This document shows, piece by piece, positions 16,716 through 24,438 of a DNA stretch of 64,000 nt. The position numbers and the translations under genes were made by a program. The notes under the pieces are model-generated. The model saw only the letters and a program-made list of their open reading frames with translations. It was not told where the DNA came from and did no database searches. Within the stretch, counting starts at the first letter, position 1, and every line of letters begins with the position of its first letter. Source of the DNA: JAGRKR01 sp041397725 (GTDB lineage Bacteria > Pseudomonadota > Alphaproteobacteria > Rhizobiales > Hyphomicrobiaceae); the NCBI GenBank assembly GCA_041397725.1, contig JAWKVZ010000001.1:310001-374000 (forward strand), in the 5' to 3' direction.

Positions 16716-16738
16716 ATGACTGTGGGCCTTTCGGCCAA
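16710..16738 (-). promoter_or_regulatory. Predicted sigma-70-type promoter of the dsrE3C-shdr-lbpA operon
   Basis: On the minus strand, -35 TTGGCC (16738-16733) and -10 TATATT (16715-16710) are separated by 17 nt. The -10 hexamer lies within the right arm of the inverted repeat at 16694-16715. Initiation is expected near 16703, about 138 nt before the dsrE3C start codon. Confidence 0.6.
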
Positions 16739-16830
16739 TACGCCGCAAAGCCGTTCCAAGCTTTAGCGATTCTGATAATCTTCGTGCGCCGTTCATCGGG
16801 AACATGGCGGTGCCTTGGGGGGATCGGGAC

Positions 16831-17595
16831 ATGCGGTCGACATTGCGGGGCATGGCCCTCGGGGCGCTGTGCGCTCTTGTTGTTGCGCTGGTGTCGGCCT
16901 CGCCCGTCGCAGCGCAGCCCTTCGACATCAAGGAGCCCGACTTCAAGAAGGGCGAGACCACGCTCGGCTCCATCAACGGCGTACAGGGGACGCTCAGACA
17001 GGCACCGGGCGACGCGCCGACGGGAGCCTACGAGCTCGAGGCCGGCTATGGCGTCACGGACTGGCTCAAGATCACGGGCCACGTGCATCTGGAAAACGCC
17101 TATCGCTCTCATCTGCGCGCGACGCACGTGACGCTCGAGAGCCTCGTCAAGTTCCGCGGGACGGATCAGGGCGGCTTCGGTCTCGCCTGGTTCACCGCCA
17201 TCGAAGGCGGCACGACGCAGGATGCGACCAATCGAGTCTTCTTCGGCCCCATCGCACAGATCGCGGCGGGTCCCTGGCGCTTCACCCTCAATCCCATCTT
17301 CGAGCAGACCTTCGGTCGCAATCGCGAGGACGGCATCGCCCTCGTCTACGGCTGGCAGAGCAAGCTTGAAGTCCAGAAGGGCGTCTCGATCGCGCTCGAG
17401 GGCTTCGGCCACATTCCCGACCTCGGCAACGCCCCATCCGTCGCAGAGCAGGAGCACCGCATCGGCCCCGCGCTCTATCTCGAGACGGAGATCGCCAAGG
17501 ATCGCACCGTGACCGTCTCGCTGGGCGTTCTCGCAGGCCTGACGCGCGCGACGCCCGATCATGCGCTGAAGTTCAATGTCGGGCTCGCCTACTGA
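16831..17595 (+). CDS. Predicted outer-membrane beta-barrel protein beside the sHdr operon
   Basis: A 254-aa exported protein, signal peptide about residues 1-31 (hydrophobic core ALGALCALVVALV, cleavage near VAAQP). The remainder alternates short amphipathic strands and turns (for example WLKITGHVHLEN, FGLAWFTAIEGGT, PWRFTLNPIFEQTFG) and ends in the aromatic FNVGLAY, all typical of an outer-membrane barrel. I cannot name a family. The ATG at 16831 has a GGGGGGA ribosome site and starts the signal peptide; the ATG at 16804 is 27 nt further up. It is divergent from dsrE3C and shares its 265-bp control region, so co-regulation with sulfur oxidation is plausible. Confidence 0.68.
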   Translation: MRSTLRGMALGALCALVVALVSASPVAAQPFDIKEPDFKKGETTLGSINGVQGTLRQAPGDAPTGAYELEAGYGVTDWLKITGHVHLENAYRSHLRATHVTLESLVKFRGTDQGGFGLAWFTAIEGGTTQDATNRVFFGPIAQIAAGPWRFTLNPIFEQTFGRNREDGIALVYGWQSKLEVQKGVSIALEGFGHIPDLGNAPSVAEQEHRIGPALYLETEIAKDRTVTVSLGVLAGLTRATPDHALKFNVGLAY

Positions 17596-17599
17596 GCGC

Positions 17600-18298
17600 T
17601 CAGTCGCGCATCCAGCCTGTCGCCTGCACGATACCGGTCATGATCGGCACGAGCGCATCCTCGATGGCGCTGCCGAGCGCCGTGATGCGATCGAGCCCGG
17701 CGCCGGCATCGGCGGGGCTCTCATCGAACTCCATGACGAGATCCTCGATCATGGCCCGCTTCAGGCCCGGATGCCCCGTGAAGCCGAAGGCGTTGCTGCC
17801 GATCTGGAAGAGCGCCGGCGCACCGGCCGTGTCCCGCGCGAGGATGTCGGCATACTCAGGCGGCGCCGGCCGATCGCGCATGTAGACGACATTGGGATAG
17901 TGCTCGGGGAGAAAGCCGCCGAGCGCCTCTGGCCGGGTGCGATGAGCGTCGCCGACCTCGAAGCGCAAATCTTCCGCGACGACACTGCCTTCCCCGGCAA
18001 GGCTCAGGATCTGCGCACCAAGGCCGAACCCGAGCACGGACTTGCCCAGCATCAGGCACGCGCGGGCGAGCCGCACCTCGGCGTCGAGCGTCGGCAGTTG
18101 CCGCGGCCCGGGAGCCGCCCCCCAGGGGCCGCCGGCCAACAGGATCAACCCATCCCCGATCGTTTCGACATCCGGCAGCGTGCCGCCGGTTGCGAACGGG
18201 CGCGCATAGCCGAAGCGGATGCCCCGACCCTCGAGATGATCCTCGATCAGCCCGAGCCAATCCGAGTGCGTGTGCTGGATGACGGACAGATACCTCAC
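17600..18298 (-). CDS. Class I glutamine amidotransferase-fold protein lacking the catalytic Cys
   Basis: A 232-aa cytoplasmic protein with the class I GATase fold. Active members have a nucleophile elbow of the form G-x-C-x-G-x-Q; here it reads GFGLGAQ, so the Cys is Gly. The usual C-terminal HPE motif reads GHPGLKR, so the Glu is lost as well. Amidotransferase activity is therefore not expected. Its GTG start overlaps the stop of the sLpl(AB) ligase gene as GTGA, so the two are translationally coupled. A role as a binding or regulatory partner of lipoate attachment to LbpA is inferred. It converges on the barrel-protein gene with a 4-nt gap. Confidence 0.78.
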   Translation of the reverse strand: MRYLSVIQHTHSDWLGLIEDHLEGRGIRFGYARPFATGGTLPDVETIGDGLILLAGGPWGAAPGPRQLPTLDAEVRLARACLMLGKSVLGFGLGAQILSLAGEGSVVAEDLRFEVGDAHRTRPEALGGFLPEHYPNVVYMRDRPAPPEYADILARDTAGAPALFQIGSNAFGFTGHPGLKRAMIEDLVMEFDESPADAGAGLDRITALGSAIEDALVPIMTGIVQATGWMRD

Positions 18299-19386
18299 CC
18301 GCGCACCTCACTGGTCGCCGCGGCGACGATCACGTCGCGAATATCCGTCGGGGTCAACGTGACCATGCCAATCTCGGCGGCGGCAAGAAAACGCTCGACC
18401 GCGGCGCCCACCTCGCCGACCGGCACGCCCCTGAGCGCCGCCTCGAGATCGTAGACGATACGCGGCGGGGTCACGAAGAAATCGCCGGTGAGCAGCGCTT
18501 CACGCACGCGGCGCGCCCCGCCCTCGCCTTCGAGCCGCAGGTAGCAGGTCATGGTGCCGCCCGGCCCGCTCGCACTCGCCTCCAGCACGTCGCCGCCACC
18601 GGGCTCGTCGATCTCGGCGACGAACGAGTCGAGGCCGATCTCCTCGTCGTGAAGCTGGTCGGCCAGCGCCTGCTCAACCGCCGTCAGCTGACCGGGCCGC
18701 GGCACGATGCCGAGCCGGGAGGCCAGCCCCGAGAGCACAGCCTGGGAGACGGCGTTTACGTCGGGCGCGGCGCCGCCGAGAAGCTCCTTGAGCGTCACCA
18801 CGCGCTGCCCGGCATCGTCGAGCGCGCGCTTGCGCAGCTTGGCCTCCGGCACGTTGAGCGCCGCCACCATGCGCGCCGGGTCCATGTCGATCAGCACCGT
18901 GCCCTGGTAGATGAGCGTGTCGCCGTCGAAGAAGCCACCCGTGCCGCAGAGCTTGCGCCCGCCGACCTCGATGTCGTTGCGTGGCCGGAAGCGCGCCTCG
19001 ATCCCGAACCCCTCGGACAGGCCCGCAGCCACCGCCTCACAGATCGCACGCGTATAGTCCGCCAGCGAGCCGAGCGGCAGGCGCGCGCGGGAGAGCACCA
19101 GCTCCCAGCCGAGCTGCCCCTCGTCGAGATAGATGGCGCCGCCGCCGGTGATCCGGCGAACGAGCCCGATGCCGTTGGCGGCGCAATAATCGCGTTTGAC
19201 CTCGCGGCCCAGCGCCTGATGGCGGCCGATCAGCACGGTCGGGGGAAAGCGCAGGAAACGCACGGTGTCCGGCACCTGACCGGCCGCGTGCAGCTCGACC
19301 ATCGCCTGATCCAGCGCGATCTGCCGCCGGCCGTCACGCACGCCGGTATCGATCACTCGAAAGTCGCGCTTCTCCACGCTTCGCAC
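18295..19386 (-). CDS. slpl(AB): sLpl(AB), lipoate-protein ligase for LbpA
   Basis: Two-domain lipoate-protein ligase of 363 aa. The N-terminal catalytic domain carries RRITGGGAIYLDEGQ (77-91), the lipoyl-AMP binding loop, and GRKLCGTGG with the conserved lysine K145. The region from about residue 255 to the end forms the LplB-type accessory domain. In sHdr organisms this fused ligase charges LbpA with octanoate or lipoate, separately from the classical LipB/LipA route. The GTG start at 19386 is the first plausible start. It is 32 nt downstream of thrS and coupled by a 4-nt overlap to the GATase-fold gene. Confidence 0.87.
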   Translation of the reverse strand: MRSVEKRDFRVIDTGVRDGRRQIALDQAMVELHAAGQVPDTVRFLRFPPTVLIGRHQALGREVKRDYCAANGIGLVRRITGGGAIYLDEGQLGWELVLSRARLPLGSLADYTRAICEAVAAGLSEGFGIEARFRPRNDIEVGGRKLCGTGGFFDGDTLIYQGTVLIDMDPARMVAALNVPEAKLRKRALDDAGQRVVTLKELLGGAAPDVNAVSQAVLSGLASRLGIVPRPGQLTAVEQALADQLHDEEIGLDSFVAEIDEPGGGDVLEASASGPGGTMTCYLRLEGEGGARRVREALLTGDFFVTPPRIVYDLEAALRGVPVGEVGAAVERFLAAAEIGMVTLTPTDIRDVIVAAATSEVRG

Positions 19387-19418
19387 TCCCGCTCCCGAGC
19401 CTCGCCGGCGACGCCCTC

Positions 19419-21389
19419 TCAGGCCGCCGCGGCACTCGCGCGCCGGCGCGCCAGATCGGGCGGCAGGGCCTCTCCGGCCAGCCGCGCCACGATCTCCGCG
19501 AGGGACGCGACCTCCTGCTTCTGGCTGCCGAGGCGGCGCACAGACACCGTCTTCTCCTCCGCCTCCCTCTTGCCGACCACGAGCATCACCGGAACCTTCG
19601 CGAGCGAGTGCTCGCGGACCTTGTAGTTGATCTTCTCGTTGCGCAGGTCGAGCGCGGCTTTAAGGCCCGCCGCATCCAACGCCGCCTGCACCTCGCGCGC
19701 GTACGCGTCGGCGTCGGAGACGATGGTGGCGACGACGACCTGGAGCGGCGCCAGCCACAACGGCAGGTGGCCGCCGAAGCTCTCGATGAGGATGCCCGTG
19801 AAGCGCTCGAGCGAGCCGAACATGGCCCGATGGATCATCACCGGCGTCTTCTTCTCGGAGTTGGCGTCGATGTAGAAGGCGCCGAGGCGGCCCGCCAGAT
19901 TGAAATCGACCTGCGTCGTTCCGCACTGCCAGTCGCGACCGATGGCGTCCTTCAGCACATACTCGAACTTCGGACCGTAGAACGCACCCTCGCCGGGGTT
20001 CACCGCCGTCTTGATGCGGCCGCCGCCCTCGGCTTCGATGCGCTTCAACACGTTGGCCATCACGGCCTCGGCGCGGTCCCACAGCTCGTCCGAACCGACG
20101 CGCTTCTCGGGCCGCGTCGAGAGCTTCACGACGATGTCCTCGAAGCCGAAGTCGCGATAGATCGAGAGCATGAGATCGTTGATCTTCATGCACTCGTCCT
20201 CGAGCTGCTCCTCGGTGATGAAGATGTGCGCGTCGTCCTGCGTGAAGTGGCGCACGCGCATCATCCCGTGCAGCGCGCCCGACGGCTCGTAGCGATGCAC
20301 CTTGCCGAATTCCGAGATCTTGATCGGCAGGTCGCGATAGCTCTTGAGGCCGTGCTTGAAGATCTGCACGTGACCCGGGCAGTTCATCGGCTTGCAGCAG
20401 AACACGCGCTCGTCGGGGAGCGTGGTGGTGAACATGTTCTCGCCGTAGTTCTCCCAGTGGCCCGAGGCCTCCCAGAAGGAGCGCTCCATCATGTCGGGGC
20501 TGTTGACCTCGACATAGCCGGCATCCTGCTGGCGGCGACGCATGTAGGCGATCAGCGACTGGAAGAGCGTCCAGCCCTTGGGGTGCCAGAACACCGCGCC
20601 CGGCGCCTCCTCCTGGAAGTGGAAGAGATCCATCTCGCGGCCGAGCTTCCTGTGATCGTTCTTCTCCGCTTCTTCGAGCCGCTTGAGGTGGGCGGCGAGA
20701 TCGGCCTCGCTCGCCCATGCCGTGCCGTAGATGCGCTGGAGCATGGGGTTGCGGCTGTCGCCGCGCCAATAGGCGCCGGCAACCTTGGTGAGCTTGAAGC
20801 CCTTGCCGATCTGGCCGGTCGAGGTCATGTGCGGGCCGCGGCAGAGATCGAGCCAGGCGCCCTGCTTGTAGATCTTGAGATCCTCACCCTCCGGGATCGC
20901 ATCGACGAGCTCGATCTTGTACGTCTCGCCCTTCTCGCGGAAATAGGCCTTGGCCTGCTCGCGGCTCCACAGCTCCTTCGTGAAGGGGGCGTTGCGCGCG
21001 ATGATCTCGTGCATGCGCGCCTCGATCAGCGCCAGCTCCTCGGGATGGAAGGGCTCGTCGCGCGCGAAATCGTAATAAAAGCCGTTTTCGATCACCGGCC
21101 CGATGGTCACTTGCGTGCCCGGCCAGAGCCCCTGCACGGCTTCAGCCATGACGTGCGCGCAATCGTGGCGGATGAGCTCCAGAGCCTCCTCGTCCGTGCG
21201 TGTGACGATGCGGATGCGGGCGTCGGCCTCGATGGTGTCGGCAAGGTCCGCGAGCCGGCCATCCACGACCATGGCGACGGCCTTCTTCGCCAGAGACTTG
21301 GCGATGCCCTCGGCGACATCGCGGCCGCTCACGCCTCGCGGGAAGCGACGCGACGCACCATCGGGAAATGTCAGTGTGATCTCGGACAA
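19419..21389 (-). CDS. thrS: Threonine--tRNA ligase
   Basis: Class II aminoacyl-tRNA synthetase of 656 aa that charges tRNA-Thr and edits mischarged Ser-tRNA. Domains in order are: TGS (residues 1-60), the editing domain with HDCAHVMAEAV (about 73-83) and YYDF, the catalytic core with MNCPGHVQIF (zinc-binding Cys) and RVRHFTQDDAHIF (motif 2), and a C-terminal anticodon-binding domain ending near VRRLGSQKQEV. Length matches the family. It is first in a likely thrS - slpl(AB) - GATase-fold unit, so the lipoate ligase may be read from the thrS promoter. Confidence 0.96.
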   Translation of the reverse strand: MSEITLTFPDGASRRFPRGVSGRDVAEGIAKSLAKKAVAMVVDGRLADLADTIEADARIRIVTRTDEEALELIRHDCAHVMAEAVQGLWPGTQVTIGPVIENGFYYDFARDEPFHPEELALIEARMHEIIARNAPFTKELWSREQAKAYFREKGETYKIELVDAIPEGEDLKIYKQGAWLDLCRGPHMTSTGQIGKGFKLTKVAGAYWRGDSRNPMLQRIYGTAWASEADLAAHLKRLEEAEKNDHRKLGREMDLFHFQEEAPGAVFWHPKGWTLFQSLIAYMRRRQQDAGYVEVNSPDMMERSFWEASGHWENYGENMFTTTLPDERVFCCKPMNCPGHVQIFKHGLKSYRDLPIKISEFGKVHRYEPSGALHGMMRVRHFTQDDAHIFITEEQLEDECMKINDLMLSIYRDFGFEDIVVKLSTRPEKRVGSDELWDRAEAVMANVLKRIEAEGGGRIKTAVNPGEGAFYGPKFEYVLKDAIGRDWQCGTTQVDFNLAGRLGAFYIDANSEKKTPVMIHRAMFGSLERFTGILIESFGGHLPLWLAPLQVVVATIVSDADAYAREVQAALDAAGLKAALDLRNEKINYKVREHSLAKVPVMLVVGKREAEEKTVSVRRLGSQKQEVASLAEIVARLAGEALPPDLARRRASAAAA

Positions 21390-22275
21390 GGAGCCTCTCC
21401 TCTCACTCGCTGCCTACCAAGCAGGTAAGATGGGACATATGATGCCGCAGACGCGTTCTGCGTCGGGCCGACAGGCTTGTGCGCCCGCTCCCTCGCTCGT
21501 GTCAAGCGAGCGAGCGCCCGCGCAGACGCCCCACGCGTCGCACCCCGGCACCTCTCGCAACCGGCGATAGCTGAGACCGGCGCCGTGTCGGCTCTGGAGG
21601 TCCGCGAGAAACCCGCGTCGCAAGACCTTCGCCCGCCTATTGCCAGCACTCGCCAATCATCCGTGCGCATCATGAGTAAATATGCGCGAGTTTAAAGTTA
21701 AGAATGTGCAAATCCCAGTTCAAGAATCGATCATTCGCGAGGCAACATCATGTCGGATTTGAGAAAATCAAATTTTGCCATTGACTCTAATGTTTCCTCA
21801 ACCCCAAGGTACATGGCGAGTGACTGGGGAAGAGCACTCTTGCAGGTTCCACGGCCGGTTGGGAAGCGACGTGAAGCTTAGATCTCATGTCGTAGCGGCC
21901 ACATCTGGCGACAAGCCGCCGTTCGGCTAGCCGGAGGTCTTGCAACAGACGACTCGTGACCTCTCCGCCCAAGTCACAGCGGCAGACCGTCCTGCACCGC
22001 CTGAAAATCGGGCGGCAGTATTGCCCGGGCGTTCGGTCGGACAAGTTGCGTCGAGTGTAAGAGTTGAGTGTGCGTCATGTGGTGCCCGGGAATCCGTCCC
22101 CTGCTGCAACCTAAAGTCCCAACATCTCTTCTCGTCTCCTCGCCATCGCCGCTTTCGGCTGCTCAGTTCAGGCCGCGCGACGGCGCGCGCTGTCACCTCG
22201 ACGGACACAACGATCCGATACCGCATCTCGCTCCGCATGCGAGAGGGTAAGCGATCAATCTACGGGGACTAGCCA
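21390..22275. other. 886-bp non-coding gap with an AT-rich island
   Basis: No convincing gene lies between thrS and the Sel1-type protein. Positions about 21662-21830 are markedly AT-rich against their surroundings and contain an inverted repeat with arms GCGCAT (21665-21670) and ATGCGC (21682-21687). The thrS promoter must lie in the left part. A 43-codon frame at 21750-21881 (MSDLRKSNFAIDSN...) starts in the AT-rich island and uses codons unlike the neighbouring genes; it has no strong ribosome site and I do not call it a gene. The segment 21880-22260 shows no recognisable RNA or coding signal. Confidence 0.5.
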
Positions 22276-23802
22276 ATGGCACGAGAGGATCGACAGGAAG
22301 GGGATGGCTCATTCAAGAGCCTGCTCGACCGCCTCGACGAGATCATGCAGCAGGCCGACACGCCAGGGAGTCGCGAGCGTCCCCGCGATCCGTCGAGCCC
22401 GCCGACCCAGTCGATGATCAATCTCACCCGGCCCGATCAACTGGAAGGCCGCCCCTCGCCTGCTGCCGCACCCCGTCCGGCCAGCACACGGGCCTCGAGC
22501 ACGCCCCCCACTCCGCCGTCCACTCCCGACGGGATCATCGACCTGCAGTCCATCCTCGGCGCGCCCGCCGCCGCCCAAGCCGCCGCGCCCCAGGCTTCGG
22601 CGAAGACGCCGCGCCACGCATCCGCTCCCGACGACGAGGACTACACCCACCCGGCCTCGAGTCCGTTGGCCGTGCCATCCTCACAGCCGGCTGCGCCGAC
22701 GAAGTGGTATCACCGCAGCCCCGTGCTGTTCGCCGTCGCCCTCGGCGTGAGCTTCGTGGTCTGCCTGCCGATCGCACTCTTCATCGCCTTCAAGCTGCAG
22801 GGCTCCACCGGCCTGGACGTGCCGGGCCCGGCGGCCAGCCCCACGGCGGTGGCACGCGCGCCGGCCATGCCAGCCGCCCCGATCAAGCCCGATCCCAAAC
22901 TCGTGCGCCCCCCACAGCCGCTGCGCGAAAGCGAGCCGCCCACCGTGGCGCCCGAGCCGAAGGACCTTCCCAAGGTGCGCGCCGTGCCGACGCAGCGCGT
23001 CGTTCCGGTCGTTCCGCCGGCCGCGCCGGCCCCTGCGGCAGCACCCCCGGCTCCCGAGCCGCCGAAGGTCGCCGTCGAGCCGACGCCCGCGCCGAAGCAG
23101 CCGGCACCACCACCAAAGGCCGCGCCCGCGCCGACTCCAAAGGCCTTCGCCAAGGCAACCGCGGTGCCGCCGCCCCCGCAACTGCCCCGCATGACCATGC
23201 CGACCACGCACTCCCTCACGCAGGGAGGCCAGGTGCCGATTGGCGTGCTCATCACCCCGGCCGCCATGATGCCGCCAAAGGCCTGGCTGCGCATCTCCGG
23301 CACCGGCGCCAGCGTCACAGTGCCTGAGGGCCAACGGCAGGTCGACGGAGCCTGGTCAGTGCCCGCCGACCGGATCGCCGCGGCCCGCCTGCAAGCTGCC
23401 GATGCCCCGCCGGGCAAGACGCAGGTCACGGTCGAGCTCATGACCGCCGACGGCAAGCGCATCGCCGCCGCGACGTCCATCGTCACCATCGTTGCCCGCC
23501 CGGCAACCGCTGTCCGCAAGCTCTCCGAGGAGGAGGCCGGCGCCCTGATCCGGCGCGGCGAGGTGCTGTTCGGCCTCGGCGATATCGCCGGCGCCCGCCT
23601 GCTCTTCCAGCACGCCGCAGACGGCGGCAGCAGCCGAGGCGCGCTCGTGCTCGGGGAGACCTTCGACCCGAACATGCTGTCACGGCTCGGCGTCATCGGT
23701 GTCTCGCCCGATGTCGAGCAGGCACGCCGCTGGTACAAGCGCGCCGTCGACCTCGGTGCCTCGCAGGCGGGCGAACGACTGAAGGCGCTGGAAGCCCGCT
23801 AG
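22276..23802 (+). CDS. Pro/Ala-rich single-span membrane protein with C-terminal Sel1-like repeats
   Basis: A 508-aa protein in four parts: a cytoplasmic acidic and Pro-rich N-terminus (1-138) with SFKSLLDRLDEIMQQ near the start, one membrane helix (about 148-170, VLFAVALGVSFVVCLPIALF), a long Pro/Ala-rich linker (175-310), and a folded periplasmic part. The folded part has an Ig-like segment (LTQGGQVPIGVLIT) and then Sel1/TPR-type repeats (EEEAGALIRRGEVLFGLGD and VEQARRWYKRAVDLGA). Such proteins occur in alphaproteobacterial envelopes with scaffold-like roles; no specific function can be read. GGGGA precedes the ATG at 22276. Confidence 0.75.
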   Translation: MAREDRQEGDGSFKSLLDRLDEIMQQADTPGSRERPRDPSSPPTQSMINLTRPDQLEGRPSPAAAPRPASTRASSTPPTPPSTPDGIIDLQSILGAPAAAQAAAPQASAKTPRHASAPDDEDYTHPASSPLAVPSSQPAAPTKWYHRSPVLFAVALGVSFVVCLPIALFIAFKLQGSTGLDVPGPAASPTAVARAPAMPAAPIKPDPKLVRPPQPLRESEPPTVAPEPKDLPKVRAVPTQRVVPVVPPAAPAPAAAPPAPEPPKVAVEPTPAPKQPAPPPKAAPAPTPKAFAKATAVPPPPQLPRMTMPTTHSLTQGGQVPIGVLITPAAMMPPKAWLRISGTGASVTVPEGQRQVDGAWSVPADRIAAARLQAADAPPGKTQVTVELMTADGKRIAAATSIVTIVARPATAVRKLSEEEAGALIRRGEVLFGLGDIAGARLLFQHAADGGSSRGALVLGETFDPNMLSRLGVIGVSPDVEQARRWYKRAVDLGASQAGERLKALEAR

Positions 23803-23861
23803 GCGCTCCCTCGCGGCTTCTCGGGTGTCTGCCGCGCGCCTGTGCTTGCGCAGGCCGGCCT

Positions 23862-24026
23862 TCTCGACCGATCGCGCGTGGTGTCAAGCAGTAGGGTGCG
23901 ATTCACGCTCTCGGTGGCGGCGCTCCGCGCCCCCATCTCGACCGATCGCGCGTGGTGTCGAGCAATAGGGTGCGGTTCACGCTCTCGGTGGCGGCGCTCC
24001 GCGCCCCCATCTCGACCGAACGCACC
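23862..24026. repeat. 74-bp tandem repeat, two full copies and a 17-bp third start
   Basis: Unit 1 spans 23862-23935 and unit 2 spans 23936-24009; they differ at only a few positions, mainly transitions. A third copy starts at 24010 with TCTCGACCGA and breaks off. Each unit contains TAGGGTGCG; the inverted copy CGCACCCTA closes the array at 24021-24029 and includes the yidD stop codon. The 9-bp stem with a 3-bp TTC/GAA extension could fold across unit 2. I know no element of this sequence; it may be a dispersed intergenic repeat of this genome. Confidence 0.85.
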
Positions 24027-24368
24027 CTAGCCCGCCTCACCTTTGCGGCAACAGGGCGCGCCGTCCGCGCCGCTCGGCGGCTTGCGCCAGCGGCCGTAGC
24101 GCCAGGCGCACCAGAGTGCGTGATGCTCCGTCGCAAGATCCGGCACGGGATCGTAGCCCGAATTGCCCCAGGGATGGCAGCGGCAGATGCGCGCCAGCGT
24201 CAGCCAGCCGCCCTTCCACGCGCCGTTGCGGTCGATCGACTCGAGCGCATACTCCGAGCAGCTCGGCATATACCGGCAGTTCCAGCCGACGAGGGGCTTG
24301 AAGGTCCAGCGATACACGTGGATGGGCGCCTTGACGAGCGCCCGCGCGAGCGACGACAGCAGCCTCAT
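24027..24368 (-). CDS. yidD: YidD, membrane protein insertion efficiency factor
   Basis: Small amphipathic inner-membrane-associated protein of 113 aa that assists YidC-dependent insertion. The family core is present in order: YRWTFKPLVGWNCRYMPSC, then SEYALESIDRNGAWKGGWL and ARICRCHPWGNSGYDPVP, with the three conserved Cys (NCRY, PSCSEY, CRCHP). The ATG at 24368 gives the typical N-terminus MRLLSSLARALV; an ATG at 24380 and a GTG at 24389 are also in frame. The last codon and stop lie inside the inverted arm that closes the 74-bp repeat array. The C-terminal 25 residues are not conserved in the family. Confidence 0.88.
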   Translation of the reverse strand: MRLLSSLARALVKAPIHVYRWTFKPLVGWNCRYMPSCSEYALESIDRNGAWKGGWLTLARICRCHPWGNSGYDPVPDLATEHHALWCAWRYGRWRKPPSGADGAPCCRKGEAG

Positions 24369-24438
24369 CTGGCCCACCATTCCCGTCACCGGAGCCGCAG
24401 GAGAGTTCCCGGGCGGCTCCGGCGCCAGCCTACGCAGC

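Noticed and set aside
21750..21881. 43-codon frame in the thrS upstream gap
   Set aside because: No good ribosome site, no recognisable feature in the peptide and lies in the AT-rich island; kept as an observation only.
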